Shown here one piece after another: positions 36,166 to 44,979 of a DNA stretch of 48,105 bases. The translations under genes were made by a program, and so were the position numbers. Below the pieces are notes generated by a model, which was not told the DNA's origin, did no database searches, and saw nothing but the letters and a program-made list of their open reading frames with translations. The first letter of the stretch is position 1. Every line of letters starts with the position of its first letter. Source of the stretch: Flavobacteriaceae bacterium (GTDB lineage: Bacteria > Bacteroidota > Bacteroidia > Flavobacteriales > Flavobacteriaceae); assembly GCA_024742935.1 (NCBI GenBank), contig JANSXN010000015.1:1-48105 (forward strand), read 5' to 3'.

Positions 36166-37235
36166 TACATATGTTTTTCAATTATTTTACTTGCTGTTTC
36201 AAAATTAAAGTCTTTGATACACTCAGAGGCTTTCATCATTTTTTTGATTGCTTCAGGATTTTGAATTAAAAATTTTAATTTTTCAGACAAATCCTTTTCA
36301 TTTTTTGATTCAAAATAAAGTTTGTTATCAAATGGGTCAAGGATATTTTTATTCTCTTTTATGTCACTAGATAGAATTGCCATTTTTGCAGCAATAGCTT
36401 CTTTTAATACAATTGGTGAATTTTCAAAATAGGAAGGAAACAGGAAAACAGAACATTTTTTAAACATTTCATTCTTTTCATTTCCTGATTTTGCACCATA
36501 AAAAATGAGGTTTTCAATATTGTGATCCTTTATAAGTGTTTGAGCTTTGTCTTCAAAGGTATTATTTTCAAATTCTCCTAAAACATGAATTTTTAAATTT
36601 CTGAAAGCTTCTTTCTGCAGTGTCAAAGCTTCAACTAAAGTATAAAACCCTTTTTTTTCAGATAATCTGCCCACATATAATAAGTCTGTTGACTTTTGGT
36701 CTATTTCATTTTCAAATTCTTTATAGTCAATAAAGTTTTCAAGTACAACTAGCTTTTTTGGGTTAATGTATTGTTCATAAAACCTTTTATGATGGATTTC
36801 TGAAAGTACAAAAATAACATCGCCTAATGATAAAACTTTTGTGAAAATCTTAAGCTTAAATCCCTTTAAAAAAAAATCGCCGTCGGTTTTAGCGTGAAGA
36901 TGAATGACAAGTTTTTTTGTGGTTAATTTTAAAATAAAAATAAATAGTGCCTCTCTAATAAAAGATATATTTGGCACAACAAATACATTACTCACGTCTA
37001 TTTTATTCCTCAAAGCAAACTTTAAAACACCAAATAGGGTTTTTATAAAATGAAAGATTTCTTTAATTCCCTTTTTTTTATATAAATCTGCTCTTTCTCC
37101 TCCTTTTGAGGTATTATAAACCAAAAGAGAGTGCTTTTGCTGTTGTCTAACAATTTGTTGCACTCGAAGGTTTGCAAGGGCAACGCCGCCTATAGGTGGA
37201 GGAATGGGGCCAATAAAAGCAATTACTTTATTCAT
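36162..37235 (-). CDS. Glycosyltransferase family 4 protein
   Basis: 357 aa, GT-B fold. N-terminal IAFIGPIPPPIGGVALANLR is the acceptor-domain start; LLYVGRLSEKKGFYTLVEAL opens the donor domain; FLFPSYFENSPIVLKEAI holds the EX7E motif that binds the sugar nucleotide (Glu-Asn-Ser to Lys-Glu). A retaining transferase of the inner membrane face that would add one sugar to the lipid-linked unit. The ATG overlaps the TGA of the O-antigen ligase-like gene upstream. Confidence 0.93.
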   Translation of the reverse strand: MNKVIAFIGPIPPPIGGVALANLRVQQIVRQQQKHSLLVYNTSKGGERADLYKKKGIKEIFHFIKTLFGVLKFALRNKIDVSNVFVVPNISFIREALFIFILKLTTKKLVIHLHAKTDGDFFLKGFKLKIFTKVLSLGDVIFVLSEIHHKRFYEQYINPKKLVVLENFIDYKEFENEIDQKSTDLLYVGRLSEKKGFYTLVEALTLQKEAFRNLKIHVLGEFENNTFEDKAQTLIKDHNIENLIFYGAKSGNEKNEMFKKCSVFLFPSYFENSPIVLKEAIAAKMAILSSDIKENKNILDPFDNKLYFESKNEKDLSEKLKFLIQNPEAIKKMMKASECIKDFNFETASKIIEKHMY

Positions 37236-38437
37236 TTTTCAATTACATAGCTTTTATTATGATTATAAATGTAGGCAAAGACCATAAAGAAAAGATATGA
37301 TGCTTGTGGTCTTAAAGCAAACCCATTACTAAGTAGTGATGTTAATAAATACCCCAAAACAAGAGTTGTAAGTATAATTGAAACTCTTTTGGTAAGAAAA
37401 AGTAAAGAAATAATTAGAATTATAAATAGCAACATAAATGGGATCCCATTTTCAACTAAATAAGTTAAAAAGTCATTGTGAGATCCTTTTTCTTCCCACC
37501 ACCATTCAGATGTTTTAACCAGATCTGAACCCCATCCTCTTCCCAAAAGATAATCTTTAAGGCTGTAATCTTCAAGAATGTCAAACTTTTTAACATACAT
37601 TGTAATTCTTCCGGAAGAGAATTGATTCCAGTCAAAGTCTCTTAAATAAATTAGAATTACCCCCAAGACAAAAGGCACAAACAATAGTATTTTAGCATAA
37701 AGATATCTGAAAAATCCTGATGTGAGATATAACATTACAGCAATAAAAAGAAAATAAAAAACAACCACTGTTCTTACATTGTAGCCTACTATTAAAAAAA
37801 GAAAAGACAGTAACATAAAAGAGAACATCCACCATTTTTTATCTTTCAACATATAGGAAATACCCACAAAAAGAGATGCTAATACATAATTATGGGTGTG
37901 CAAACCACTGAAAAAAACAGGCCACCTAAATGAGCCTCTATTGAACGTTGGATTGAATAAGAGAAGTGCAATAACAGAAAGAAATGCACAAATAAAAACA
38001 AAAGTGAGTAGTTCTTTCTTTATGTTTTTTCCGGTTAATTTTGAGTGAACAACCAGGACACAAAAAAAATAGACCGGTGTACTTATTTTTAGGGCATAAT
38101 TTAAAGAGTCAATTAGCCCATTTGAGGTATAATAAGCTGTAAATACGTTTAACAAATACAATAGAAAGGTTAATGCAATTGGAATCAAAAGAATTCCCAC
38201 TTTTCTAAAGTAAATTACCAAGTAGAACAACATAAGTGGAATCAAAAGGTACTCTACATATTGTGTGGTGTTTTCGGGCAACCCTAGTGGATTGTATTTT
38301 ATATGATTAGGGGTGAAATGCCTTGTCCACCAGTCTGTTTCAATATTTAAATATGAAACCAATAATTTAAAAACAAGCAAACTGAGAATGCTGTAAAATA
38401 TCAAAAATTCAAATGTTATTTTTTTGTTCAGTTTCAC
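37232..38437 (-). CDS. O-antigen ligase/polymerase family membrane protein
   Basis: 401 aa, about 10-12 transmembrane helices. The large periplasmic loop near the C-terminus has the Wzy/WaaL pattern: KDYLLGRGWGSDLVKTSEWW then KGSHNDFLTYLVENGIPFML, with the conserved His and the Gly-rich run. Earlier, WPVFFSGLHTHNYVLASLF resembles the loop carrying functional Arg/His residues in this family. Such proteins polymerise repeat units or ligate them to lipid A core. The start is GTG, overlapping the LamG gene stop (GTGA). Confidence 0.8.
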   Translation of the reverse strand: MKLNKKITFEFLIFYSILSLLVFKLLVSYLNIETDWWTRHFTPNHIKYNPLGLPENTTQYVEYLLIPLMLFYLVIYFRKVGILLIPIALTFLLYLLNVFTAYYTSNGLIDSLNYALKISTPVYFFCVLVVHSKLTGKNIKKELLTFVFICAFLSVIALLLFNPTFNRGSFRWPVFFSGLHTHNYVLASLFVGISYMLKDKKWWMFSFMLLSFLFLIVGYNVRTVVVFYFLFIAVMLYLTSGFFRYLYAKILLFVPFVLGVILIYLRDFDWNQFSSGRITMYVKKFDILEDYSLKDYLLGRGWGSDLVKTSEWWWEEKGSHNDFLTYLVENGIPFMLLFIILIISLLFLTKRVSIILTTLVLGYLLTSLLSNGFALRPQASYLFFMVFAYIYNHNKSYVIEK

Positions 38438-39198
38438 TGTTTTTCAAAATTAAATTTGCTTAGCTCATATGCTTTGTTAAACTCATAAATAGCCTCGTAA
38501 GCTTCAACACTCAACGAGTAAATCTCATTTTCACTAAGTTGTCTGTCAAACAGGGTTAGATTCCTAATGTTTCCTATAAAAGGGTTTCTGAATTCATTAT
38601 AATGGCGTTCTGTGCCAATATATATTTGGTCAAAGTTAATATTCCCTTCCTTAATAGTATCAAATTGTTGATATAACTCTGCATTGATATAAATCTCTAC
38701 TTTTTCAGGAGTGTAATTTACCGAAAGAAAATAATACTTACCCGGTTCTAGCAAAAATGAATCGTAATACGTTTTACTTCTGCCTTTAGAATAGTCATAT
38801 TGATTTGCCCAAAGGTGATTGCCATTTAAAAGAGCTGTTATTCTTCTGCCTGCAATCCACATATTGAAACGTTTTTGGATATCTATAGTGTCTTTTATCG
38901 AAAATAGCATTTGTGGGATTCTGGCATCCTCGCCTTCAAATTTAAACCACATGCTTATGTTTTTTTGAGAGGATTTGTTTAGCTTAATTGAGTCAAAAAG
39001 TATATATGATACAGTCGTATTGTCAAGAAATTCGGCCCCTTTTTTAGAAAAATTTACATCCCCAATAACAGAACCAGTGGGTGTTGTTAGTTCATACTCA
39101 CCGTGTCTGTCAAGAACCTCAACAACATCTCGCATTTTTTTTTCTTGGCAAGAAGAAAAAGCAAAAATTATCAGCAAGTATGTATAAAAAATTCTCAT
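38434..39198 (-). CDS. LamG/concanavalin-type lipoprotein
   Basis: 254 aa. Lipoprotein signal MRIFYTYLLIIFAFSSC with Cys17, then a LamG-like jelly roll from about residue 40 to 235: SQKNISMWFKFEGEDARIPQ, YYFLSVNYTPEKVEIYINAE and FIGNIRNLTLFDRQLSENEI, a classical last strand of LamG domains. These domains bind carbohydrates or act as non-catalytic modules. It is flanked by two O-antigen ligase/polymerase-like genes with 4-nt overlaps on both sides. A role in handling or anchoring the surface glycan is inferred. Confidence 0.8.
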   Translation of the reverse strand: MRIFYTYLLIIFAFSSCQEKKMRDVVEVLDRHGEYELTTPTGSVIGDVNFSKKGAEFLDNTTVSYILFDSIKLNKSSQKNISMWFKFEGEDARIPQMLFSIKDTIDIQKRFNMWIAGRRITALLNGNHLWANQYDYSKGRSKTYYDSFLLEPGKYYFLSVNYTPEKVEIYINAELYQQFDTIKEGNINFDQIYIGTERHYNEFRNPFIGNIRNLTLFDRQLSENEIYSLSVEAYEAIYEFNKAYELSKFNFEKQ

Positions 39199-40454
39199 TT
39201 AAATTTTGATGTTTTTATATTCCACGAAAGTATACATATTATAAAAAACCCATAATACATAACTCCCCAAGATCTAATTAAGATAGATTCTGTAACCATT
39301 GCCAGCAAAAAACAACCCAGTAAATATAAAAGTAAAACTGATTGTTGCTTTAAGGTGACTTTAATCAAATAAAACACCATTAAAATAAACAATAATGCTC
39401 CCAATAAGCCATAAGTGCTTAAATACTCAAAAAACTGATTGTGTGCATTATAGCCTTCATTGTAAGCCTCGCTGTCCAAGTTGATTACATATTGCTCTTT
39501 TCTAAATTTTTCTGCCGCGTCTGTACCCGGGCCCAATATTGGAAACTGCTTAAAAACCTCAACTGATGCTTGCCACCGTGCAAAACGATTGTCTTTTTTA
39601 CTAAAAATAGTTTCCTCTTCAAAAATGTTTACACCATAAATAAACCGGTCTCTTAAAAAGTTTTTTTCTGTGTCGTAAATATAAAAGGTGAGTGCTGAAA
39701 CGATTATAAAAAAGAACAACAACAACAAGTAGTTCTTACTTTTAATCAAATAAATCACTCCAAATAAAAGAAAGCAAAAAATAGCATTTCTGGCCATGAG
39801 GTTGAATAAAAAACCCGTCAGAATTATAAATAAAAGCCATAATAAAGGCTTTGGCAAAAACTTCTTTTTGTCATAAAAACTGTAAACAATAAAGCCTAAT
39901 GCCGCATTTATAAACAGCGCGAGATAAGGCGTGTGAACCCCCAATTTTTCTGCAAGATTGTGATAAGCAAATTCTTGAGTAAACAAAGCCGAAATTGGCA
40001 AATTCAATTTGAAAATTTCATAAAGCGAAAGCCCCCAACTCAATATTGCCGAAACCAAGCATCCAAACACCAAAAATAAAAATGCAGGTTTAATTTTGTT
40101 TTCAAACCACTGCCCTTGAAAAACCGCATAAAATGCAAAAAAGAACAAAGGAGCTATTTTGCCTATCATTTTAACAGCGCCTGAGGGGTTGGAAGAGTAT
40201 AAACTTCCCATCAAAGTAAGTAAAAAAGGAATGCTGAAAACCACAAACAAAAACCACTTGTTTCTTCCGGCATTGTTATCAATTAAACTTTGGTTTACCA
40301 ATAAAAAAAGTCCAAATGAGATCAAAAACACAGTTGCAAACAGGTTGTTTAGAAACAAGCTTAATGGAAATGTTGCTATCATTAAATAAAGTGTCCACTT
40401 TGATATATTGTCAAGGAAATTGGAAAATTTATTTTTTTTGTGATACTTCATCAT
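39195..40454 (-). CDS. O-antigen ligase (WaaL-like) family membrane protein
   Basis: 419 aa, about 12 membrane helices. Clear Wzy_C/WaaL features: RFARWQASVEVFKQFPILGP, followed by EGYNAHNQFFEYLSTYGLLG, the conserved His-Asn-Gln and the following helix. This is the strongest ligase candidate of the three polymerase-like proteins of the locus, because the AHNQFLEYL type is typical of O-antigen ligases. Two adjacent ATG codons exist (40454 and 40451); the first overlaps the flippase stop by one base. Confidence 0.85.
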   Translation of the reverse strand: MMKYHKKNKFSNFLDNISKWTLYLMIATFPLSLFLNNLFATVFLISFGLFLLVNQSLIDNNAGRNKWFLFVVFSIPFLLTLMGSLYSSNPSGAVKMIGKIAPLFFFAFYAVFQGQWFENKIKPAFLFLVFGCLVSAILSWGLSLYEIFKLNLPISALFTQEFAYHNLAEKLGVHTPYLALFINAALGFIVYSFYDKKKFLPKPLLWLLFIILTGFLFNLMARNAIFCFLLFGVIYLIKSKNYLLLLFFFIIVSALTFYIYDTEKNFLRDRFIYGVNIFEEETIFSKKDNRFARWQASVEVFKQFPILGPGTDAAEKFRKEQYVINLDSEAYNEGYNAHNQFFEYLSTYGLLGALLFILMVFYLIKVTLKQQSVLLLYLLGCFLLAMVTESILIRSWGVMYYGFFIICILSWNIKTSKFK

Positions 40455-41662
40455 TAATTTAATTTTGTGTATGAAAATTTCAATACAATTAATCTTGTAA
40501 AAAGCATCATCAAGCTTGCTAATGCGACACCATAAATTCCATATACATAATAAAGAGGAATACTAATTGCAATGTTCAAGAGTAGTGTAATAAGGTTAAT
40601 ATAAAGGTTTAGTTTAAATTTCTTTTCCACAACAATCATTGTTCCATAGAGTGGGGAAAAAGCCTGTACTATTTTTGCTGCAAGTATTATAAGAAACAGA
40701 TAGAACACGTCTCGATAATCAACTAATATAAACTTTGTCAATGCTAAAAATAATAAGACTAAAACCAACGTAGCGGCAAAAGTCAGGATCACTATTTTTT
40801 TATTTAAAACGTTAACATACGCCCTATTGGCTTTTAGCTTTTCAATATCCACCTGTACCAAGGTCATGGGTATTAGCAGCAACATTGCGGCAATATTCAA
40901 TGCAAAACTATAATTTGCAATATCTACATTGGCATTTTTTGAAAGTAATTTGATTACAAAAATATCTGTGTATAAAAACATCAGGTTAGTAAAGTTGCTT
41001 ACTACCAGAGTAAAGGAACTCAACAATAAGCCTTTAAATAGCCGCCAGTATTTTTTTAATTGATGCAGGATGATTTGTTCTTTTTTAAGCTCAATTGCAA
41101 TGAAAACAATCAAAGGAACAATCAACACGTAATTTACATACACAAAGGCTTTTCCCTTTACTTCAAAAAAATAGATAGAACAAAACACAACGGCATAAAA
41201 AAGAATGGAAACCGCAATTTTAAATATAGATGCATAATTGCTCCCTTCTTTTACAAGCAGATAAGAGTGGGTAACTCCGCCTGTGAAAAAAAGAGCATAA
41301 AAAATAAAAGGAATTACCAAAAGCAACCAGGGAGTAAACGCCAGAAAAAAGGTGGCCATTATACCTAAAAAGCCTACAAAAAGAATGGAAAGTAAATAAA
41401 AATGAACCTTGCTTGCTTTGCTCCTTGTGTAACTCATAATCAATGCCGGGAATCCAAAAGCAAAAATGGAAGAGCCCACCTCTATTACTTTTTTATAAAA
41501 CTCAAGCTCGCCATAGTCGCTTTTTGTCATATAATAAGCCGCAAACAACAGTACCGCATACTCAAGCCCCCTACTAAAAACAATGGAGCTGCCGTATATT
41601 AAGTAGTTTTTGTTTAACAGCTTGTAAAGCACAATACTTGGTTTTATTTTATTATCCCACAA
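40454..41662 (-). CDS. Oligosaccharide flippase family protein (Wzx-like)
   Basis: 402 aa, about 12 transmembrane helices. The N-terminal part NYLIYGSSIVFSRGLEYAVL and YYMTKSDYGELEFYKKVIEV match the MATE/Wzx superfamily, as does the first helix pair. It would turn the undecaprenyl-linked repeat unit to the periplasm. The start is unclear: TTG at 41662 overlaps wecC by 19 nt, while a GTG at 41632 avoids the overlap. It is the in-locus flippase, distinct from the one at 9977-11431. Confidence 0.85.
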   Translation of the reverse strand: MWDNKIKPSIVLYKLLNKNYLIYGSSIVFSRGLEYAVLLFAAYYMTKSDYGELEFYKKVIEVGSSIFAFGFPALIMSYTRSKASKVHFYLLSILFVGFLGIMATFFLAFTPWLLLVIPFIFYALFFTGGVTHSYLLVKEGSNYASIFKIAVSILFYAVVFCSIYFFEVKGKAFVYVNYVLIVPLIVFIAIELKKEQIILHQLKKYWRLFKGLLLSSFTLVVSNFTNLMFLYTDIFVIKLLSKNANVDIANYSFALNIAAMLLLIPMTLVQVDIEKLKANRAYVNVLNKKIVILTFAATLVLVLLFLALTKFILVDYRDVFYLFLIILAAKIVQAFSPLYGTMIVVEKKFKLNLYINLITLLLNIAISIPLYYVYGIYGVALASLMMLFTRLIVLKFSYTKLN

Positions 41663-42849
41663 AAATCGAGGACAGGTTTGGTGGTTTCTATAGAAAAGAA
41701 CTCCTTATGAGCGACCAAAAACACAATAAAATCTGCTTTTCGAGCGGCGTCATTATAGTCTGTTAACCCTTCTACTTTGCCATTATGCAGGTTGGGTTCT
41801 ACTTTTAAAAGCTGTAAATCTTCTTTTTCCAAGGCATCAGCCACTGTAACTGCAGGTGATTCCCGTAAGTCATCAATGTTGGGCTTAAAGGCCAAGCCCA
41901 TACAAGCAATGAGTGGTTTGCGTTTGTTTTCTATTTCAAAAGCCAGGGCTTTGTTTTTTATTTTTTCAATGACCCATTGGGTTTTGTAATTGTTGATTTC
42001 GCGGGCTGAGCGCATTAGTTTGCTTTCTTCAGGAAATTCAGAAACGATAAACCAAGGGTCAACGGCAATACAATGACCACCAACTCCTGTTCCGGGCTGT
42101 AAAATATTTACTCGTGGGTGTTTGTTGGCCAGATTAATCAGTTCCCAAACGTTAATTTCGGCTTTGTCACAGATCATAGACAATTCATTGGCGAAGGCAA
42201 TCTGACCATCTCTGGATGCATTCTCCACCAGTTTGCACATTTCAGCAGTGCGGGCGTTGGTGGCGTGGAGTTCGCCTTTTACAAAATGTTTGTAAAAGGC
42301 TATGGCTTTTAGCGTTGATGCTTCGTCAATTCCTCCAATAGCTCTGTCATTGTGTTCTAGTTCATAGATGACGTTACCGGGCAGTACCCGCTCTGGGCAA
42401 TAGGCCATATAAAATTTTCCCTTTAATTCCGAGCGGTGTTGAAGGATACGTTCCTGCATTTTTTCTGTTGTCCCCACGGGACTTGTAGATTCTATTATTA
42501 CCAAAGCTCCCGCTTTTAAATAAGGTATTATGGATGCAATGGCACTTTCAACAAACGTTAAATCGGGTTGGTAGTTTTCCTTAAATGGTGTGGGTACCGC
42601 AATAAGAAATACATCAGCTTCAACAGGTTGTGTGGATGCTTTTAGACGGCCTTTTTTAACCACATGATGCACGAGCCCGTCAAGATCAGGTTCTACAATA
42701 TGGATTTCGCCTTTATTGATGATGTTAACCACATCTTTGCTCACATCAACCCCTGTGACCTGAAGTCCTTTCCCGGCAATCAATGCGGCTGTGGGCAGGC
42801 CTATATAGCCTAATCCAATCATAACAACTGTGGGCTTGCTATTTGTCAT
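41644..42849 (-). CDS. wecC: UDP-N-acetyl-D-mannosaminuronate dehydrogenase
   Basis: 401 aa. NAD-binding VVMIGLGYIGLPTAALIAGK, catalytic Cys in GTGVGGHCIAVDPWF, and the UDP-binding domain GLAFKPNIDDLRESPAV. The pattern GLGYIGLPTA and HCIAVDPWF is typical of UDP-ManNAc dehydrogenases (WecC) rather than UDP-glucose dehydrogenases. It oxidises UDP-ManNAc to UDP-ManNAcA. wecB lies 3 nt upstream and makes the substrate. One of two nucleotide sugar dehydrogenases in the locus (the other is ugd). Confidence 0.93.
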   Translation of the reverse strand: MTNSKPTVVMIGLGYIGLPTAALIAGKGLQVTGVDVSKDVVNIINKGEIHIVEPDLDGLVHHVVKKGRLKASTQPVEADVFLIAVPTPFKENYQPDLTFVESAIASIIPYLKAGALVIIESTSPVGTTEKMQERILQHRSELKGKFYMAYCPERVLPGNVIYELEHNDRAIGGIDEASTLKAIAFYKHFVKGELHATNARTAEMCKLVENASRDGQIAFANELSMICDKAEINVWELINLANKHPRVNILQPGTGVGGHCIAVDPWFIVSEFPEESKLMRSAREINNYKTQWVIEKIKNKALAFEIENKRKPLIACMGLAFKPNIDDLRESPAVTVADALEKEDLQLLKVEPNLHNGKVEGLTDYNDAARKADFIVFLVAHKEFFSIETTKPVLDFCGIIK

Positions 42850-42852
42850 TTT

Positions 42853-43977
42853 TTATTTGCTTTTTATAAATTCTAGAATCCTTGTACATGCCTTCCCATC
42901 GCCATAAGGATTATGAGTCTTGGACATGGTTTCATAATGCTTTTTATCATTCAGTAACCTTTCGGTTTCAGAAACTATTTTTTCGGTATTTGTCCCTACT
43001 AAAATTACCGTTCCGGCTTCAACAGCTTCAGGACGCTCTGTAGTGTTGCGCATTACCAGAACCGGTTTCCCCAAACTTGGTGCTTCTTCTTGCACACCAC
43101 CACTATCTGTGATGATTAAATAACTTTTTTCCATTAACCATACAAATGCGGGATAGCTCAACGGATTAATCAACGTGATATTTGAGACTCTGTCCAATAA
43201 CTCATATACAGGCTTTTGTACATTGGGATTGAGGTGAACCGGGTATATTAATTGGATTTGAGGATTTCTAATTGCGATTTCTTTTAAAGCTTTGCAAATG
43301 TCTATAAAGCCCTGACCGTGATTCTCCCGGCGATGGCCTGTAATGAGAATTATTTGCTTTGAAAAATCAATCGTTTTTTTCAGATCTTCAATTTCGGGGT
43401 CAGAATAGCTATTTTTACTCAATTTTTCAACGCTAAAAAGCAAAGCGTCAATGACTGTGTTTCCTGTAACTTTGATGTTTTTGTCTGAAACATTTTCTCT
43501 TAAAAGGTTGTTCCTAGAGGTTACTGTTGGTGCAAAATGAAAATCTGTTAAGCGTCCGGCAATACTTCGGTTTATTTCTTCGGGAAAGGGATTTCTTTTA
43601 TTAAAGGTCCTTAAGCCCGCTTCAATATGGCAAACCTTAGCTCCACTGTAAAAAGCAGAGAGCGCTGCCGCCATCGTCGTGGTGGTGTCGCCATGAACAA
43701 ACACAAAATCCGGTTTAAAATCTTCCAGTACCGGTTTCATGCTTTCAATGATCGTGGCCGTTAGCGTATATAGGTTTTGATTGGGGCGCATTAAATCTAG
43801 GTCATAATGAGGTTTGATTTCAAAGAACTCCAAGACTTGGTCGAGCATTTCACGGTGTTGTGCTGTTATGCACACCCGGGTTTCAAAATTCTTTTCCTGC
43901 TCAAATGCCTTTACCAAGGGTGCCATTTTAATGGCTTCAGGGCGGGTGCCAAATACGATGAGGTTTTTCTTTGTCAT
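42853..43977 (-). CDS. wecB: UDP-N-acetylglucosamine 2-epimerase (non-hydrolysing)
   Basis: 374 aa. MTKKNLIVFGTRPEAIKMAP is the classical start; FVHGDTTTTMAAALSAFYSG, CHIEAGLRTFNK, GHRRENHGQGF and TDSGGVQEEAPSLGKP are all present, with active-site Asp, Glu, Arg and His. It interconverts UDP-GlcNAc and UDP-ManNAc. It is followed by wecC and preceded by the Wzz-like gene with a 5-nt gap. Confidence 0.96.
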   Translation of the reverse strand: MTKKNLIVFGTRPEAIKMAPLVKAFEQEKNFETRVCITAQHREMLDQVLEFFEIKPHYDLDLMRPNQNLYTLTATIIESMKPVLEDFKPDFVFVHGDTTTTMAAALSAFYSGAKVCHIEAGLRTFNKRNPFPEEINRSIAGRLTDFHFAPTVTSRNNLLRENVSDKNIKVTGNTVIDALLFSVEKLSKNSYSDPEIEDLKKTIDFSKQIILITGHRRENHGQGFIDICKALKEIAIRNPQIQLIYPVHLNPNVQKPVYELLDRVSNITLINPLSYPAFVWLMEKSYLIITDSGGVQEEAPSLGKPVLVMRNTTERPEAVEAGTVILVGTNTEKIVSETERLLNDKKHYETMSKTHNPYGDGKACTRILEFIKSK

Positions 43978-43982
43978 TAATT

Positions 43983-44966
43983 TTAATTTTCTGATTTTTC
44001 AGCAATCCTCTTTAAGGTTTTAAATAAATACCTAAAAAAGAAAAACAGCGTAAAAAAGAAAAGTAACAGAATAGGGTATTTTATCTTGGGTGAAATTTTA
44101 AAACCTTCTGTATCTAATAAGTTAAAATCCACAGATACAACTTTTATAACATCTTTAAAATCTACTGACTGCATTTTTAGTTTTAAACTGCTTTCTGCGA
44201 GCAACCTTTTGCGTTCAATTAGGTTGTGTAATTGCGAATTATCACTAATTAGAACTCCTTGGTTTGATTGACCTGCATTTGATATTACAGAAGTCAATAT
44301 ACTGTCAATCTGAGTAATCATTTGCTTATGGATCTCTATTTGCCAGTCGTTGTTTTCGATGAAGTCATTTTTATAATCACTAAAATGAGAGTTTTCATTA
44401 AAAAAACTTATTATCTGTTTAAACACCTCTTCAGTTTCACTATTACCAGCAATTTTTACATTTAATTTGTGATACTTAAAGTATTTACTTGTTGTTATGT
44501 CCTCAACAAACTCTGAGACTTCTTGGTCTTTAAACAAAATTCTCAAAATATCTATATTCTCTCTTGATTTTGCTGCAAAATTATAAAGGTCTGAAATGGG
44601 TTCAATTTCAATTTTTTTAACCCTTCTTTGATTTGAGCCAAAAATTGATTTCAAATAAACTGAATCTTTTGATTGAATTTTAGCATTTAAAGCATCAACT
44701 TTTTCATACAAATAATCGACACTTTCAAAGTTAGGAATAACAATGGCTTTATTATTTAGAACTGGCTTTGAAGTAGTTTCTTTGTAGAATCCGTAGGCAA
44801 AGCCTACTATAATAATGGCCAATACAATAAACTTATGTTTTAAATAAAAAGAAATAACTTCATAGAGAGCAACAACTGCTCTTTTAAAAAGGTGATTGAT
44901 TTTTTTAATCAAATACCCCAAATCTATTTCTTCCTGCTGGCTGGTGGTTTGCGATGTATTGCTCAT
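43983..44966 (-). CDS. Wzz-like chain length determinant family protein (probable)
   Basis: 327 aa. One transmembrane helix near residues 50-66 (HKFIVLAIIIVGFAYGFYKE) and one near the C-terminus (YPILLLFFFTLFFFFRYLF), with a long, helical and charged periplasmic part between them. This is the Wzz/polysaccharide co-polymerase topology; no tyrosine kinase domain follows. Sequence identity to known Wzz proteins is low to my eye, so the call rests mainly on topology and on its place beside wecB. A protein of this kind would set the number of repeat units polymerised by Wzy. Confidence 0.6.
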   Translation of the reverse strand: MSNTSQTTSQQEEIDLGYLIKKINHLFKRAVVALYEVISFYLKHKFIVLAIIIVGFAYGFYKETTSKPVLNNKAIVIPNFESVDYLYEKVDALNAKIQSKDSVYLKSIFGSNQRRVKKIEIEPISDLYNFAAKSRENIDILRILFKDQEVSEFVEDITTSKYFKYHKLNVKIAGNSETEEVFKQIISFFNENSHFSDYKNDFIENNDWQIEIHKQMITQIDSILTSVISNAGQSNQGVLISDNSQLHNLIERKRLLAESSLKLKMQSVDFKDVIKVVSVDFNLLDTEGFKISPKIKYPILLLFFFTLFFFFRYLFKTLKRIAEKSEN

Positions 44967-44979
44967 GATCTAATGGTGG

